Source of the DNA: Victivallales bacterium
GTDB lineage: Bacteria > Verrucomicrobiota > Lentisphaeria > Oligosphaerales > Oligosphaeraceae
Direction of reading: 5' to 3'
Assembly (NCBI GenBank): GCA_017431185.1
Contig: JAFRLP010000477.1
Coordinates: 1 to 20,099, forward strand
Length of the DNA stretch: 20,099 nt
Shown here: positions 1 through 6,472 of the stretch, piece by piece
Layout of the letters: each line of letters begins with the position of its first letter
How positions within the stretch are numbered: position 1 is the stretch's first letter
Translations under genes and position numbers: made by a program
Notes under the pieces: model-generated
What the model saw: only the letters and a program-made list of their open reading frames with translations
What the model was told of the DNA's origin: nothing
Databases searched by the model: none

Positions 1-468
1 GTGATGGATTTCCGTTTCATGGGAGCGAGCATGGGTTCTGTCGTCGGCGAAAAAATCACCAGGCTGATGGAGTACGCCGTAAGGGCGCACAAACCGATGG
101 TTGTGGTGACCGCCAGTGGCGGAGCGCGCATGCAGGAGGGCGTGGTCAGCCTCATGCAGATGGCCAAAACCTCGGCGGCCGTGCATCGTCTTGACGAGGC
201 GCGCCTCCCCTACATCACCATCCTCACCAATCCCACCACTGGGGGAGTGACCGCCAGTTTCGCCTCCCTGGGCGATGTCATTCTGGCGGAACCCAAGGCA
301 TTGATTGGCTTTGCGGGTCCGCGTGTCATCAAGGAAACCACCAGAGCGGAACTCCCCGACTCCTTCCAACGCTCCGAATTTCTGCTGGAGCATGGCTTCA
401 TCGACTCCATCGTCCCCCGCGACCAGCTCAAGGCGACAGTGACCCAAATCCTCCAGGCCTGGCGCTAG
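1..468 (+). CDS. accD: Acetyl-CoA carboxylase carboxyltransferase subunit beta, C-terminal part (5' end outside window)
   Basis: AccD pairs with AccA to transfer carboxyl from carboxybiotin to acetyl-CoA, making malonyl-CoA for fatty acid synthesis in the cytoplasm. The visible 155 residues align with the C-terminal half of bacterial AccD. They show [13 protein letters not shown], the crotonase-fold signature SGGARMQEG, the [11 protein letters not shown] helix, [14 protein letters not shown] (oxyanion-hole region) and [13 protein letters not shown], followed by [10 protein letters not shown] near the end. The usual length is about 280-300 residues, so the N-terminal zinc ribbon lies upstream of the window. 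The GTG at position 1 is only the first codon seen, not the true start. The gene ends at TAG and converges on the kinase gene 26 bases away. No terminator hairpin is evident between them. Confidence 0.95.
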   Translation: MMDFRFMGASMGSVVGEKITRLMEYAVRAHKPMVVVTASGGARMQEGVVSLMQMAKTSAAVHRLDEARLPYITILTNPTTGGVTASFASLGDVILAEPKALIGFAGPRVIKETTRAELPDSFQRSEFLLEHGFIDSIVPRDQLKATVTQILQAWR

Positions 469-494
469 CAGCCAAAGTCACAGGCCACTAGCGT

Positions 495-1319
495 CTAATT
501 GCGTAACTCTTTTCGCACCTTGCCAGCCAGGTCGTCCCCAAAGGCGCAGGATAGCCAGGCGCCCATGTCAGGGAAACGGTCGCCTGGACGTTTCGCCAGA
601 CCGCGGCGGATCGCCTGGTTCACGCTGCGCGAGATATTCGGATTATATTCGCCGGGTGGAGTGGCGACGACGCTCTCGCTGGCCTGATTGCGCCAGGCCG
701 CATGTTCCGTCTGTCCCGTGAAGGGCATTTTGCGGGTCAACATGAAATAGGCCATTACGCTGAAGGCGAAAACATCGGAGGCGGGAGTGGCGACATGGCG
801 GGTAAACTGTTCGGGGGCCATGTACGCCGGAGTGCCATGCTGTGGTCTGGGGCCCTGGTCGGAAGCCTCCCGTGCCAGGTCAAAGTCCGTCAGCAACACC
901 TGGACGCCGCCTTTGCGAAGAAGGAAATTCTCCGGCTTGACATCCAGGTGCATATACCCTGCCTGATGGACGGACGCCAACCCCAGGGCTGCCTGCCGCA
1001 ACATCTCCAACGTGTTTTCCAAAGGGATCTGACGCCGTGAGTTGCAATACGTTTTCAGATTTTCCCCCTCCACGTATTCAATGATCTCATAGGGGACAAA
1101 AAAACGGGAGCCATGCTCCAGACTGGCCACAAGATTGGGATGCGAGCCGACAGCGGCACGGATGGACGCGCCGCGCCGGAACTGCCCCTGCCTTTTGAAG
1201 TTCAGAATATTCTGCGGCAGCAAACGACGCAACAGGGCGCGCCGACCATCCTGACATTGGATCATCAGAAGTTCGGCCACACCGCCGCGGGCAAATGGCT
1301 GCAAGACTTTATACTGCAT
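495..1319 (-). CDS. Hanks-type Ser/Thr protein kinase-like protein with degenerate ATP-anchoring residues
   Basis: A 274-residue single-domain protein kinase fold with no TM segment or sensor domain. Recognisable elements are a loop resembling the Gly-rich loop (ARGGVAE, ~10-16), HxDxKPEN as HLDVKPENFLL (~124-134), the metal-binding loop TDFDLAR (~144-150), GTPAYMAPE (~162-170) and SDVFAFSVMAY (~181-191). Catalytic Asp126, Lys128, Asn131 and metal-binding Asp145 are kept. The beta-3 VAIK lysine appears to be Arg (ALLR, ~28-31), the alpha-C glutamate position reads Gly (RRGAS, ~48-52), HRD is HLD and DFG is DFD. The canonical Lys-Glu salt bridge is therefore missing, so activity may be weak, atypical or absent. 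The ATG shares its A with the aconitase TGA (TGATG at 1317-1321), which implies translational coupling. It is the last gene of the pflX-mrp-acn-kinase block. The kinase fold is sure; substrate and activity are unknown. Confidence 0.88.
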   Translation of the reverse strand: MQYKVLQPFARGGVAELLMIQCQDGRRALLRRLLPQNILNFKRQGQFRRGASIRAAVGSHPNLVASLEHGSRFFVPYEIIEYVEGENLKTYCNSRRQIPLENTLEMLRQAALGLASVHQAGYMHLDVKPENFLLRKGGVQVLLTDFDLAREASDQGPRPQHGTPAYMAPEQFTRHVATPASDVFAFSVMAYFMLTRKMPFTGQTEHAAWRNQASESVVATPPGEYNPNISRSVNQAIRRGLAKRPGDRFPDMGAWLSCAFGDDLAGKVRKELRN

Positions 1320-3268
1320 CAGGCGTCAATGCACAAGCGTCCGCCCTTGAGGACGACGGCGCAGTCTTCGGCGGAGAGAGTATGCCCCAGCGTGACGGCG
1401 CGGCGCGTTCCGTCCGCCCCTGTCAAAGTGGCCTGGACATCGGCCCCCTCCTTCAGCTGGGCATGGAGATTCTCAATGAGGATGGAGGCCCCTTCGGTGA
1501 CGAAGGCCAAATCCGCCTCATCCTTGAAAACCAGAGGCAAGATGCCGAAATTGACGTAGTTGGCGCGCAGAATGCGTTCCACGCTGCGCGCAACCAGCAG
1601 CCGCACCCCCAGATACATCGGACAGATGGCCGCATGTTCGCGCGAGGAGCCCTGGCCGTAGGAGAGACCTGCGGCAATCGCTCCGACGCCGCCCTGGTCG
1701 CGCAGAGCCTCGGCGCGTTCCGCGAAGGTGGGCTTGCCCGCCTCGTTGAAGCACTTGAAGACGAACCGCGAATAACGCGGAATATTGCTGCGGTACTTCA
1801 GGTAGGCTCCCGCAGGCATGATGTGGTCGGTGGTGATTTTGTCGCCGCATTTCAGAAGGAAGGTCGCCTCCAGTCGGTCAGGCAAGGGCGTGCATTTCGG
1901 CGGTTCGCCAATGGTCTCCAGACGAATGATTTCCCCAGCCGCGGCAGGCGGGGGAATGACCATCGAGTCATCTGGCTCGAAACTGGCGGGCATGCGCCAT
2001 TCGGGATAGGCAATCCCCAGGGTGCGCGGGTCGGTCAGCGCGCCAGTCAACGCCGTCGCCACAGCCGTCTCCGGACTGACCAGGTAGCATTGGTCGTTCT
2101 TGGTGCCAGTGCGATTCAGGAAATTCCGATTGAAGGTGCGCACGCTGACCGTGCCGTTGGCGGGACTGAACCCCTGTCCAATACAGGGACCGCAGGCCGA
2201 CTCCAGAATGCGGCATCCGGCGCCAACCATCGCCGCAAGACTGCCGTCCTCGCTGAGCAGTTTGAGGACCTGACGGCTTCCTGGCGCAATGCCCAAAGAG
2301 AGTTTTTCGGAGACATGACGCCCGCGAAGCACTTGCGCGACCATGCGCATGTCCTTGAGGGAACTGTTGGTGCAGGAACCGATGAGCACCTGCGACACGG
2401 GCAGCCCCGCCACCTCCGAGACCTTCTTCACATTGCCGGGATTGGATGGGCACGCGGCCATCGGGACAAGCGCGGAGAGATCAAGTTCAATGACGCGGGC
2501 ATACTCCGCCCCGTCATCCGCCGCCAACGGCGTCCAGGACTCTTCGCGCCCTTCGGCCCGAAGGAATTCGCGGGTTGCCCCGTCCGACGGGAAGATGCTG
2601 GTGGTGACTCCGAGTTCGGCTCCCATATTGGTGATGGTGGCGCGCTCCGGCACGCTCAACGTCCCCACGCCTGGGCCGAAATATTCGAGCGAGGTGCCGA
2701 CGTTGCCCTGGCTGCCCAAAATGGAGAGCACGGTCAGAATGACGTCCTTGGCGGCCACCCATGGGGAAAGCCTGCCAGTCAGATGCACACCCACCACGTG
2801 CGGGCAGGTCAGTTTGAAGGGAATGCCCGCCATCGCCATCGCCACATCCAGACCGCCGGCGCCCATCGCCAGCATTCCAATTCCGCCGCCAGTCGGCGTA
2901 TGCGAATCCGAGCCAAGCAGGGTCTTGCCCGGCACGCCGAAGCGCTCCAGATGGACTTGGTGGCAGATGCCGTTGCCAGGACGGGAGAAGCGCACACCCT
3001 TCGCGGCGCAGACACTTTGCAGATACACGTGGTCATTGGGGTTTTCCGGCCCCATCTGGAGGGTGTTGTGGTCAACGTACTGGACCGAGAGTTCCGTCTT
3101 CACCTTCTCGACTCCCATGGCCTCCAGTTCCAGGAATGCCATGGTGCCAGTGGCGTCCTGGCACAGGGTCTGGTCGATGCGGACCTTCACCTCACTGCCA
3201 GGAACGAAAGCGCCCTCAACCAGGTGGGCACGGATAATCTTTTCGGTCAATGTCTGGGGAGTGCTCAT
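1319..3268 (-). CDS. acn: Aconitate hydratase, short Aquifex-like type
   Basis: Interconverts citrate and isocitrate through cis-aconitate in the TCA cycle, using a [4Fe-4S] cluster. At 649 residues it is shorter than the ~890-residue AcnA/AcnB enzymes and matches the compact Aquifex/mitochondrial-like group. Cluster ligands are Cys299 (GSCTNSS) and Cys359/Cys362 (CGPC). LLGSDSHTPTGGG (~117-129), the NRNFLNRTGTK segment (~380-390) and the C-terminal swivel domain with YGQGSSREHAA are also present. The loop usually reading NFxGR has Asn in place of Gly. An isopropylmalate or homoaconitate dehydratase is less likely, because those usually split large and small subunits and this is one chain. 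It lies 31 bases downstream of the Fe-S carrier gene, and the kinase start overlaps its stop. No good Shine-Dalgarno sequence is visible before the ATG, so its translation may depend on the upstream gene. Confidence 0.95.
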   Translation of the reverse strand: MSTPQTLTEKIIRAHLVEGAFVPGSEVKVRIDQTLCQDATGTMAFLELEAMGVEKVKTELSVQYVDHNTLQMGPENPNDHVYLQSVCAAKGVRFSRPGNGICHQVHLERFGVPGKTLLGSDSHTPTGGGIGMLAMGAGGLDVAMAMAGIPFKLTCPHVVGVHLTGRLSPWVAAKDVILTVLSILGSQGNVGTSLEYFGPGVGTLSVPERATITNMGAELGVTTSIFPSDGATREFLRAEGREESWTPLAADDGAEYARVIELDLSALVPMAACPSNPGNVKKVSEVAGLPVSQVLIGSCTNSSLKDMRMVAQVLRGRHVSEKLSLGIAPGSRQVLKLLSEDGSLAAMVGAGCRILESACGPCIGQGFSPANGTVSVRTFNRNFLNRTGTKNDQCYLVSPETAVATALTGALTDPRTLGIAYPEWRMPASFEPDDSMVIPPPAAAGEIIRLETIGEPPKCTPLPDRLEATFLLKCGDKITTDHIMPAGAYLKYRSNIPRYSRFVFKCFNEAGKPTFAERAEALRDQGGVGAIAAGLSYGQGSSREHAAICPMYLGVRLLVARSVERILRANYVNFGILPLVFKDEADLAFVTEGASILIENLHAQLKEGADVQATLTGADGTRRAVTLGHTLSAEDCAVVLKGGRLCIDA

Positions 3269-3299
3269 GGTGCAAAACCGTTATTGATTGGGAATGGTG

Positions 3300-4154
3300 T
3301 CAGCCTTTGACGGCGTAGATGAGGTCGACAATGGACTGGAACGCCTGGGTGGCGGGGGAAGCGGGAGCGTCCATGAAGGGGAAACCGCCATCTCCAGCCT
3401 CGCCGACAGCGGGGTCAATGGGTATCTCCCCCAGGAAAGGCACGTGCGCCTTTTCAGCCAAGGCGCGCCCGCCCCCCTGCTTGAAGATATGGGTGACTTT
3501 ACCGCAATGGGGGCAGACGAACCCGCTCATGTTCTCCAGCACGCCCAGCACGGGCAGTTTGAGCTGGCGGCAGAAATCAAGGCTGCGGCGCACATCAACG
3601 GCGGAGACCTCCTGCGGAGTGGTGACCACGACGGCGGAGGTGTCACCGCCTTTCAGGCGCTGGCAGACGCTCAATGGCTCGTCCCCCGTGCCCGGCGGGC
3701 AATCGACCACCAGGAAATCCAGGTCGCCCCAGGCCACATCCTCCAGCAACTGCTTGATGGCCCCGTCCTTGACGGGACCGCGCCAGACAACGGCCACCTC
3801 CTCACGCGGCAGGAAGAAATCCACGGAAATGACCTTGAGGTCGCCATAGTTCAAGGGGACAATCTTGTTGTCCTCCCCACTGCACGCCATCCCGCGCAGC
3901 CCCAGCATGACAGGCACGCTGGGCCCGTGCAGGTCAACGTCCAGCAGCCCGACTTTGGCGCCCGCCCTGGACAACGCCCAGGCCAGGTTGACCGCCACGG
4001 TGCTCTTGCCCACACCGCCTTTGCCGGACAGCACCACAATGCGGCGCTTGATGCTCTTGAGGCTCTCGGCCTCCTTTTGCGCGCCTGGACAACCGGCAGA
4101 CTTGCTGGCGCAGTGCTCACAATCGTGTCCACAATTTTCCGCTGAATCACTCAT
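3300..4154 (-). CDS. mrp: Mrp/Nbp35-family Fe-S cluster carrier ATPase
   Basis: A cytoplasmic P-loop NTPase (ApbC/Mrp/Nbp35 family) that binds and transfers [4Fe-4S] clusters to target apoproteins. The 284 residues show a deviant Walker A, GKGGVGKST (44-52), and DVDLHGPS just after it (the family switch region). VDCPPGTGDE marks Walker B, ENMSGFVCPHCG carries the CxxC that bridges the cluster at the dimer interface, and a conserved C-terminal region follows. The N-terminus holds four cysteines (C8, C12, C15, C22), like the ferredoxin-type motif of eukaryotic Nbp35 and unlike short bacterial Mrp. The DUF59 domain often found at the N-terminus is absent. The start ATG has an AAAGG at 4165-4169. 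It sits directly upstream of aconitase, a plausible client. Confidence 0.93.
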   Translation of the reverse strand: MSDSAENCGHDCEHCASKSAGCPGAQKEAESLKSIKRRIVVLSGKGGVGKSTVAVNLAWALSRAGAKVGLLDVDLHGPSVPVMLGLRGMACSGEDNKIVPLNYGDLKVISVDFFLPREEVAVVWRGPVKDGAIKQLLEDVAWGDLDFLVVDCPPGTGDEPLSVCQRLKGGDTSAVVVTTPQEVSAVDVRRSLDFCRQLKLPVLGVLENMSGFVCPHCGKVTHIFKQGGGRALAEKAHVPFLGEIPIDPAVGEAGDGGFPFMDAPASPATQAFQSIVDLIYAVKG

Positions 4155-4197
4155 GTCTCATCAACCTTTCCAAAAGACAGAAACCACACATTGAGAT

Positions 4198-4225
4198 AAT
4201 ATAATCCGCCGATGGCAATTCGCAA
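4198..4225 (-). promoter_or_regulatory. Probable sigma70 promoter for mrp-acn-kinase
   Basis: Within the AT-richer 118-bp gap upstream of mrp, the minus strand reads TTGCGA (4220-4225), 16 bases, then TATATT (4198-4203). Two mismatches from the -35 consensus and one from the -10 make it plausible. It would let the Fe-S carrier, aconitase and kinase be expressed apart from the upstream radical SAM gene. The transcript start would fall near 4191, giving a leader of about 37 nt. Not tested experimentally. Confidence 0.45.
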
Positions 4226-4272
4226 TCGAAAACAGCCAAGAACACCCCCGCCCCCTTGACATTGGATTGGGA

Positions 4273-5205
4273 CTATCGGTTGCCAGGGAAAGGGTTGTCC
4301 TTGGTGAAATCGGGGGCAAAGCCATCGTCCCCCGTGCCAAGTTGGGTATAGACACGGTAAAAGCCCAGGGAGACGGCGTAATCGCAGACCCTGCGGTAAT
4401 CGTCCAAGGCTAGTTTTTCGGTCAGGAAGCCACGTTCATGGCAAGCGGGCATCGGCATGAACTGCGACATCAGGGACAGGGGTAGCGAAGGGCCGAAGCG
4501 TCGGTACAGCGTATCCACGACGGCAATGGAGTTCTCCACCTGGCCAGGCAGCACGAGATGACGAACCATCGTGCCGCAACTCGCAGTGACCTGCCCCGAT
4601 GTGTCCCAGGGGCGCAGAAATCCCCGGTTCTCCACCATTGACTCGATGGCGGCCAAGGCCAGTTCCGGATAGCGGGAGTCGCCCATGCAGCGTTGCGCCA
4701 GCCGTCCATCCGCAAACTTGAAGTCAGGCAGGAACACATCGACAACGCGGGCGATTTCCGCAATCCTGCCGGCCAAGGCGTATCCGGAGCAATTCCACAG
4801 GAAGGGGACTTCGACTCCCTCGCCGCGCAGCGTTTGACAGGCGTCGGCGATGGCCGGCCACCAATGGTCAGGGGTGACAAAGTTCAGGTTATGCACCCCC
4901 TTGGCAAGCAGGTCCCGCAAGGCGTCGAGAAACTGCTCCTGGCTGTATTCACGCCCGACCCGTTCCTGGGAGATTTGGTGATTCTGGCAGAAGAAACAGC
5001 CGCAGGAACATCCCGAAAAAAACACGGTGCCCGAGCCTTTTTCTCCCGCCAGGCTCGGCTCCTCGCCGAAATGCGGAAGGATTGCGGCAATGCGCAGCCG
5101 GTCCGTCTCCCCGCAGAAGCCCGTCTGCCCCGCCGAACGACGCGCACCACACTGGCGCGGGCACAGGCGACATTCATCGTATTGCCGAAACAAATCCTCT
5201 GACAT
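4273..5205 (-). CDS. pflX: Radical SAM protein, PflX family (pyruvate formate-lyase activating enzyme-like)
   Basis: A radical SAM enzyme of 310 residues in the group annotated as uncharacterised Fe-S protein PflX. The radical SAM CxxxCxxC motif is C66, C70, C73 within SGCSCGCFFCQN. An extra N-terminal cysteine cluster, C12, C15, C19 and C31 (CRLCPRQCG ... GFCG), is typical of PflX and could hold an auxiliary metal site. Further motifs are NFVTPDHWWP, WNCSGY and VDVFLPDFKFAD. The reaction and substrate of PflX are not established; a role as a glycyl-radical activase is only suggested by family resemblance, and no glycyl-radical enzyme is in this window. No convincing Shine-Dalgarno lies before the ATG at 5203-5205. 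It is separated from mrp by 118 bp that seem to hold another promoter. Confidence 0.85.
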   Translation of the reverse strand: MSEDLFRQYDECRLCPRQCGARRSAGQTGFCGETDRLRIAAILPHFGEEPSLAGEKGSGTVFFSGCSCGCFFCQNHQISQERVGREYSQEQFLDALRDLLAKGVHNLNFVTPDHWWPAIADACQTLRGEGVEVPFLWNCSGYALAGRIAEIARVVDVFLPDFKFADGRLAQRCMGDSRYPELALAAIESMVENRGFLRPWDTSGQVTASCGTMVRHLVLPGQVENSIAVVDTLYRRFGPSLPLSLMSQFMPMPACHERGFLTEKLALDDYRRVCDYAVSLGFYRVYTQLGTGDDGFAPDFTKDNPFPGNR

Positions 5206-5232
5206 GATGCACAGGCGTTATCCGAACAGCAA

Positions 5233-5271
5233 TCGACCCCGCGCAGTCGAAAAGGCGATGCACGGGGTCGA
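5233..5271. repeat. Stem-loop between pflX and the 5316-6128 gene, possible transcription end
   Basis: TCGACCCCG (5233-5241) pairs with CGGGGTCGA (5263-5271) as a 9-bp perfect stem with a 21-nt loop. It lies about 45 bases downstream of the stop of the 5316-6128 gene. There is no T-run after the stem on the minus strand, so it is not a canonical intrinsic terminator. It could stabilise the 3' end or act in a Rho-dependent stop. A second small palindrome, CCTGAAGTTCAGG, lies at 5298-5310. Confidence 0.4.
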
Positions 5272-5315
5272 AAGCATCCTTCAGGCGATGGACGTCCCCT
5301 GAAGTTCAGGCTTCA

Positions 5316-6128
5316 TTATTTGCCAGGGGTGCCGAAGACATCCTTGTACTCTTTGGCGATGTCCTTGAAGTTCTCGCTGGTGACCAGGAGATAGCGCTTG
5401 TTGAAGGCGGTGTCCAGGTCCTTGGGAACGGGGTTCTCATCGTACTCGGCATTGGGCTTGTAGGTGACGGCAGCCACAATCAGGCCACTCTGGAAAGCAA
5501 ATCCCTGCTCATAGATGGAGCCGCCCGCGAAGACGACCTTCTTGCCGGCCAGCTTGCCAGTGAAGCCCTTGGCACCCACGACACCGCTCTGAGGCAGACC
5601 AAAGGTGGTGATGAGGATGTCATAGTCGCCACTGACCTTTTCCAAGGTCTTGTCCAATTCCTTGGCGGTGAACCAAACCTCGATGGGCTCCATCATCATG
5701 TCCTCAGGCATGCCTTCCTGGACGGGGCCAGTGGGCTTGGGCAGGTCAGGGGCGATTTCCGCGACGATTTCCAGAGCGCCGCCGAGCCCTTCCTTGAGTC
5801 CCTGAAGCTGGGGAGTGTCCTTGCCGTCCTGCGTGGTGATGGTCGGGTCTTTCAGGATGACGACTTTCTTGCCGGCATACTTCTCTTTCAGATAGAGACC
5901 CAGTTTGCGGGTCTGGACCATCTGATAGCCAATCTCACGGTTCATGGCGTCCTTCTGGTCAGCGCCAGACACTGTTCTGACAATACCCCACATTGCAGCG
6001 GCAATGGCCACAATTGCTCCAATGATGGTCAGAGGCTGTCCCCAGGACGCACCTTTCTTCGTGTTGCTCCAACCCGCAAAAGCGGCGGCGGCACCAATGA
6101 CCATGACGATGATTTGACCAAGACTCAT
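5316..6128 (-). CDS. Conserved-looking membrane-anchored protein of unknown function
   Basis: I do not recognise this 270-residue protein. The N-terminus has two hydrophobic segments (about residues 4-19 and 32-50) joined by a short basic loop (NTKKGASWG). The remaining ~215 residues are soluble, lysine-rich and alternate beta-like stretches (KKVVILKDP, YDILITTF, KKVVFAGGSIYEQG, RYLLVTSENF) with helices. That resembles a Rossmann-like or periplasmic-binding-protein-like fold; this is an impression from pattern only. An acidic, methionine-rich stretch (EGMPEDMMMEPIEV) lies in the middle. The start has an ideal AAGGAG at 6135-6140 six bases upstream, and a perfect consensus promoter drives it, so it is probably strongly expressed. 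Lysine is mostly AAG. It appears monocistronic, with 110 bases and a stem-loop before the next gene. Confidence 0.85.
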   Translation of the reverse strand: MSLGQIIVMVIGAAAAFAGWSNTKKGASWGQPLTIIGAIVAIAAAMWGIVRTVSGADQKDAMNREIGYQMVQTRKLGLYLKEKYAGKKVVILKDPTITTQDGKDTPQLQGLKEGLGGALEIVAEIAPDLPKPTGPVQEGMPEDMMMEPIEVWFTAKELDKTLEKVSGDYDILITTFGLPQSGVVGAKGFTGKLAGKKVVFAGGSIYEQGFAFQSGLIVAAVTYKPNAEYDENPVPKDLDTAFNKRYLLVTSENFKDIAKEYKDVFGTPGK

Positions 6129-6220
6129 TTTTTTCTCCTTGCTTGATGTGGAACTTTTGAGATTCGGAAATGAACTCTCGTGCTTACTGAATCAAAGAAA
6201 AACCGCTGACCGCCAGCAGT

Positions 6221-6234
6221 TTGGCACTTGCCAA
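6221..6234. promoter_or_regulatory. 14-bp palindrome, probable operator (downstream copy)
   Basis: TTGGCACTTGCCAA is a perfect inverted repeat with 6-bp arms around CT. It lies about 24-37 bases downstream of the predicted minus-strand transcription start. A near-identical copy overlaps the -35 box, 58 bp away centre to centre. The form and placement suit a dimeric repressor; the regulator is not identified here. Confidence 0.55.
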
Positions 6235-6264
6235 TTTGCTCAAAGAAGCAGACCGGCATATATT

Positions 6265-6292
6265 ATTATATACCAGAATTGGCATTTGTCAA
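6265..6292 (-). promoter_or_regulatory. Perfect consensus sigma70 promoter for the 5316-6128 gene
   Basis: On the minus strand TTGACA (6287-6292) is followed after 16 bases by TATAAT (6265-6270). Both hexamers match the consensus exactly. The predicted start is near 6258, which leaves a leader of about 130 nt before the ATG at 6128. Such an unrelieved consensus promoter usually implies either very high expression or strong repression; the flanking palindromes suggest the latter is possible. Confidence 0.75.
6279..6292. promoter_or_regulatory. 14-bp palindrome, probable operator (copy over the -35 box)
   Basis: TTGGCATTTGTCAA differs from the downstream copy at only two positions. Its end coincides with the TTGACA -35 hexamer of the minus-strand promoter, so a bound protein would block RNA polymerase. 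Confidence 0.5.
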
Positions 6293-6399
6293 CTCCATGG
6301 ACAAGTCATGACCTTAAAATGCCCCATTCTGTCAGAAATGCAAGTCACTCTGTCCAAAAAATCATTTTTTTTGAGTTTTTCCCCAGAAAAAAACGTTTC

Positions 6400-6405
6400 T
6401 TGACA
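6400..6405 (+). promoter_or_regulatory. Possible -35 element for gcvH
   Basis: TTGACA occurs 68 bases before the gcvH ATG on the plus strand. No good -10 hexamer sits 16-18 bases downstream, where the sequence is part of the tandem repeat. An activator or an alternative promoter form would be needed, so the call is weak. Confidence 0.3.
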
Positions 6406-6408
6406 CTC

Positions 6409-6438
6409 TTCGCATTGTTGAGATTCGCATTGTTGAGA
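6409..6438. repeat. Perfect tandem duplication of a 15-bp unit
   Basis: TTCGCATTGTTGAGA occurs twice with no spacer (6409-6423 and 6424-6438), 34 bases upstream of the gcvH ATG and just after a TTGACA hexamer. It may be a slippage duplication, or two direct binding half-sites where the gcvH -10 region would be. Confidence 0.85.
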
Positions 6439-6472
6439 AGATTTTAAGCCAATCAAGTCGGGAGATTTTTGA

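Larger units (their letters stand above)
6129..6472. other. Divergent AT-rich intergenic region, no gene
   Basis: This 344-bp gap separates the divergent 5316-6128 gene and gcvH. It is clearly more AT-rich than its surroundings. It holds the minus-strand promoter and its two palindromes, A/T tracts at about 6357-6393 that could bend DNA, and the tandem 15-bp repeat before gcvH. Short open frames on the plus strand lack coding character and ribosome sites, so I see no gene. Confidence 0.8.

Noticed and set aside
1295..3310. A 671-codon open frame on the plus strand, antisense to aconitase
   Set aside because: Same shadow effect; the composition is Arg/His/Gly-rich without motifs, and the opposite strand is a clear aconitase.
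6221..6240. TGGCAC followed by TTGC, resembling a sigma54 promoter
   Set aside because: The GG to GC spacing is three bases too long for a -24/-12 promoter, and the sequence is better explained as a palindrome.
6139..6447. 102-codon plus-strand frame in the intergenic region before gcvH
   Set aside because: No ribosome site, low-complexity Phe/Lys-rich tail from A/T tracts, and it covers a promoter and operators on the other strand.
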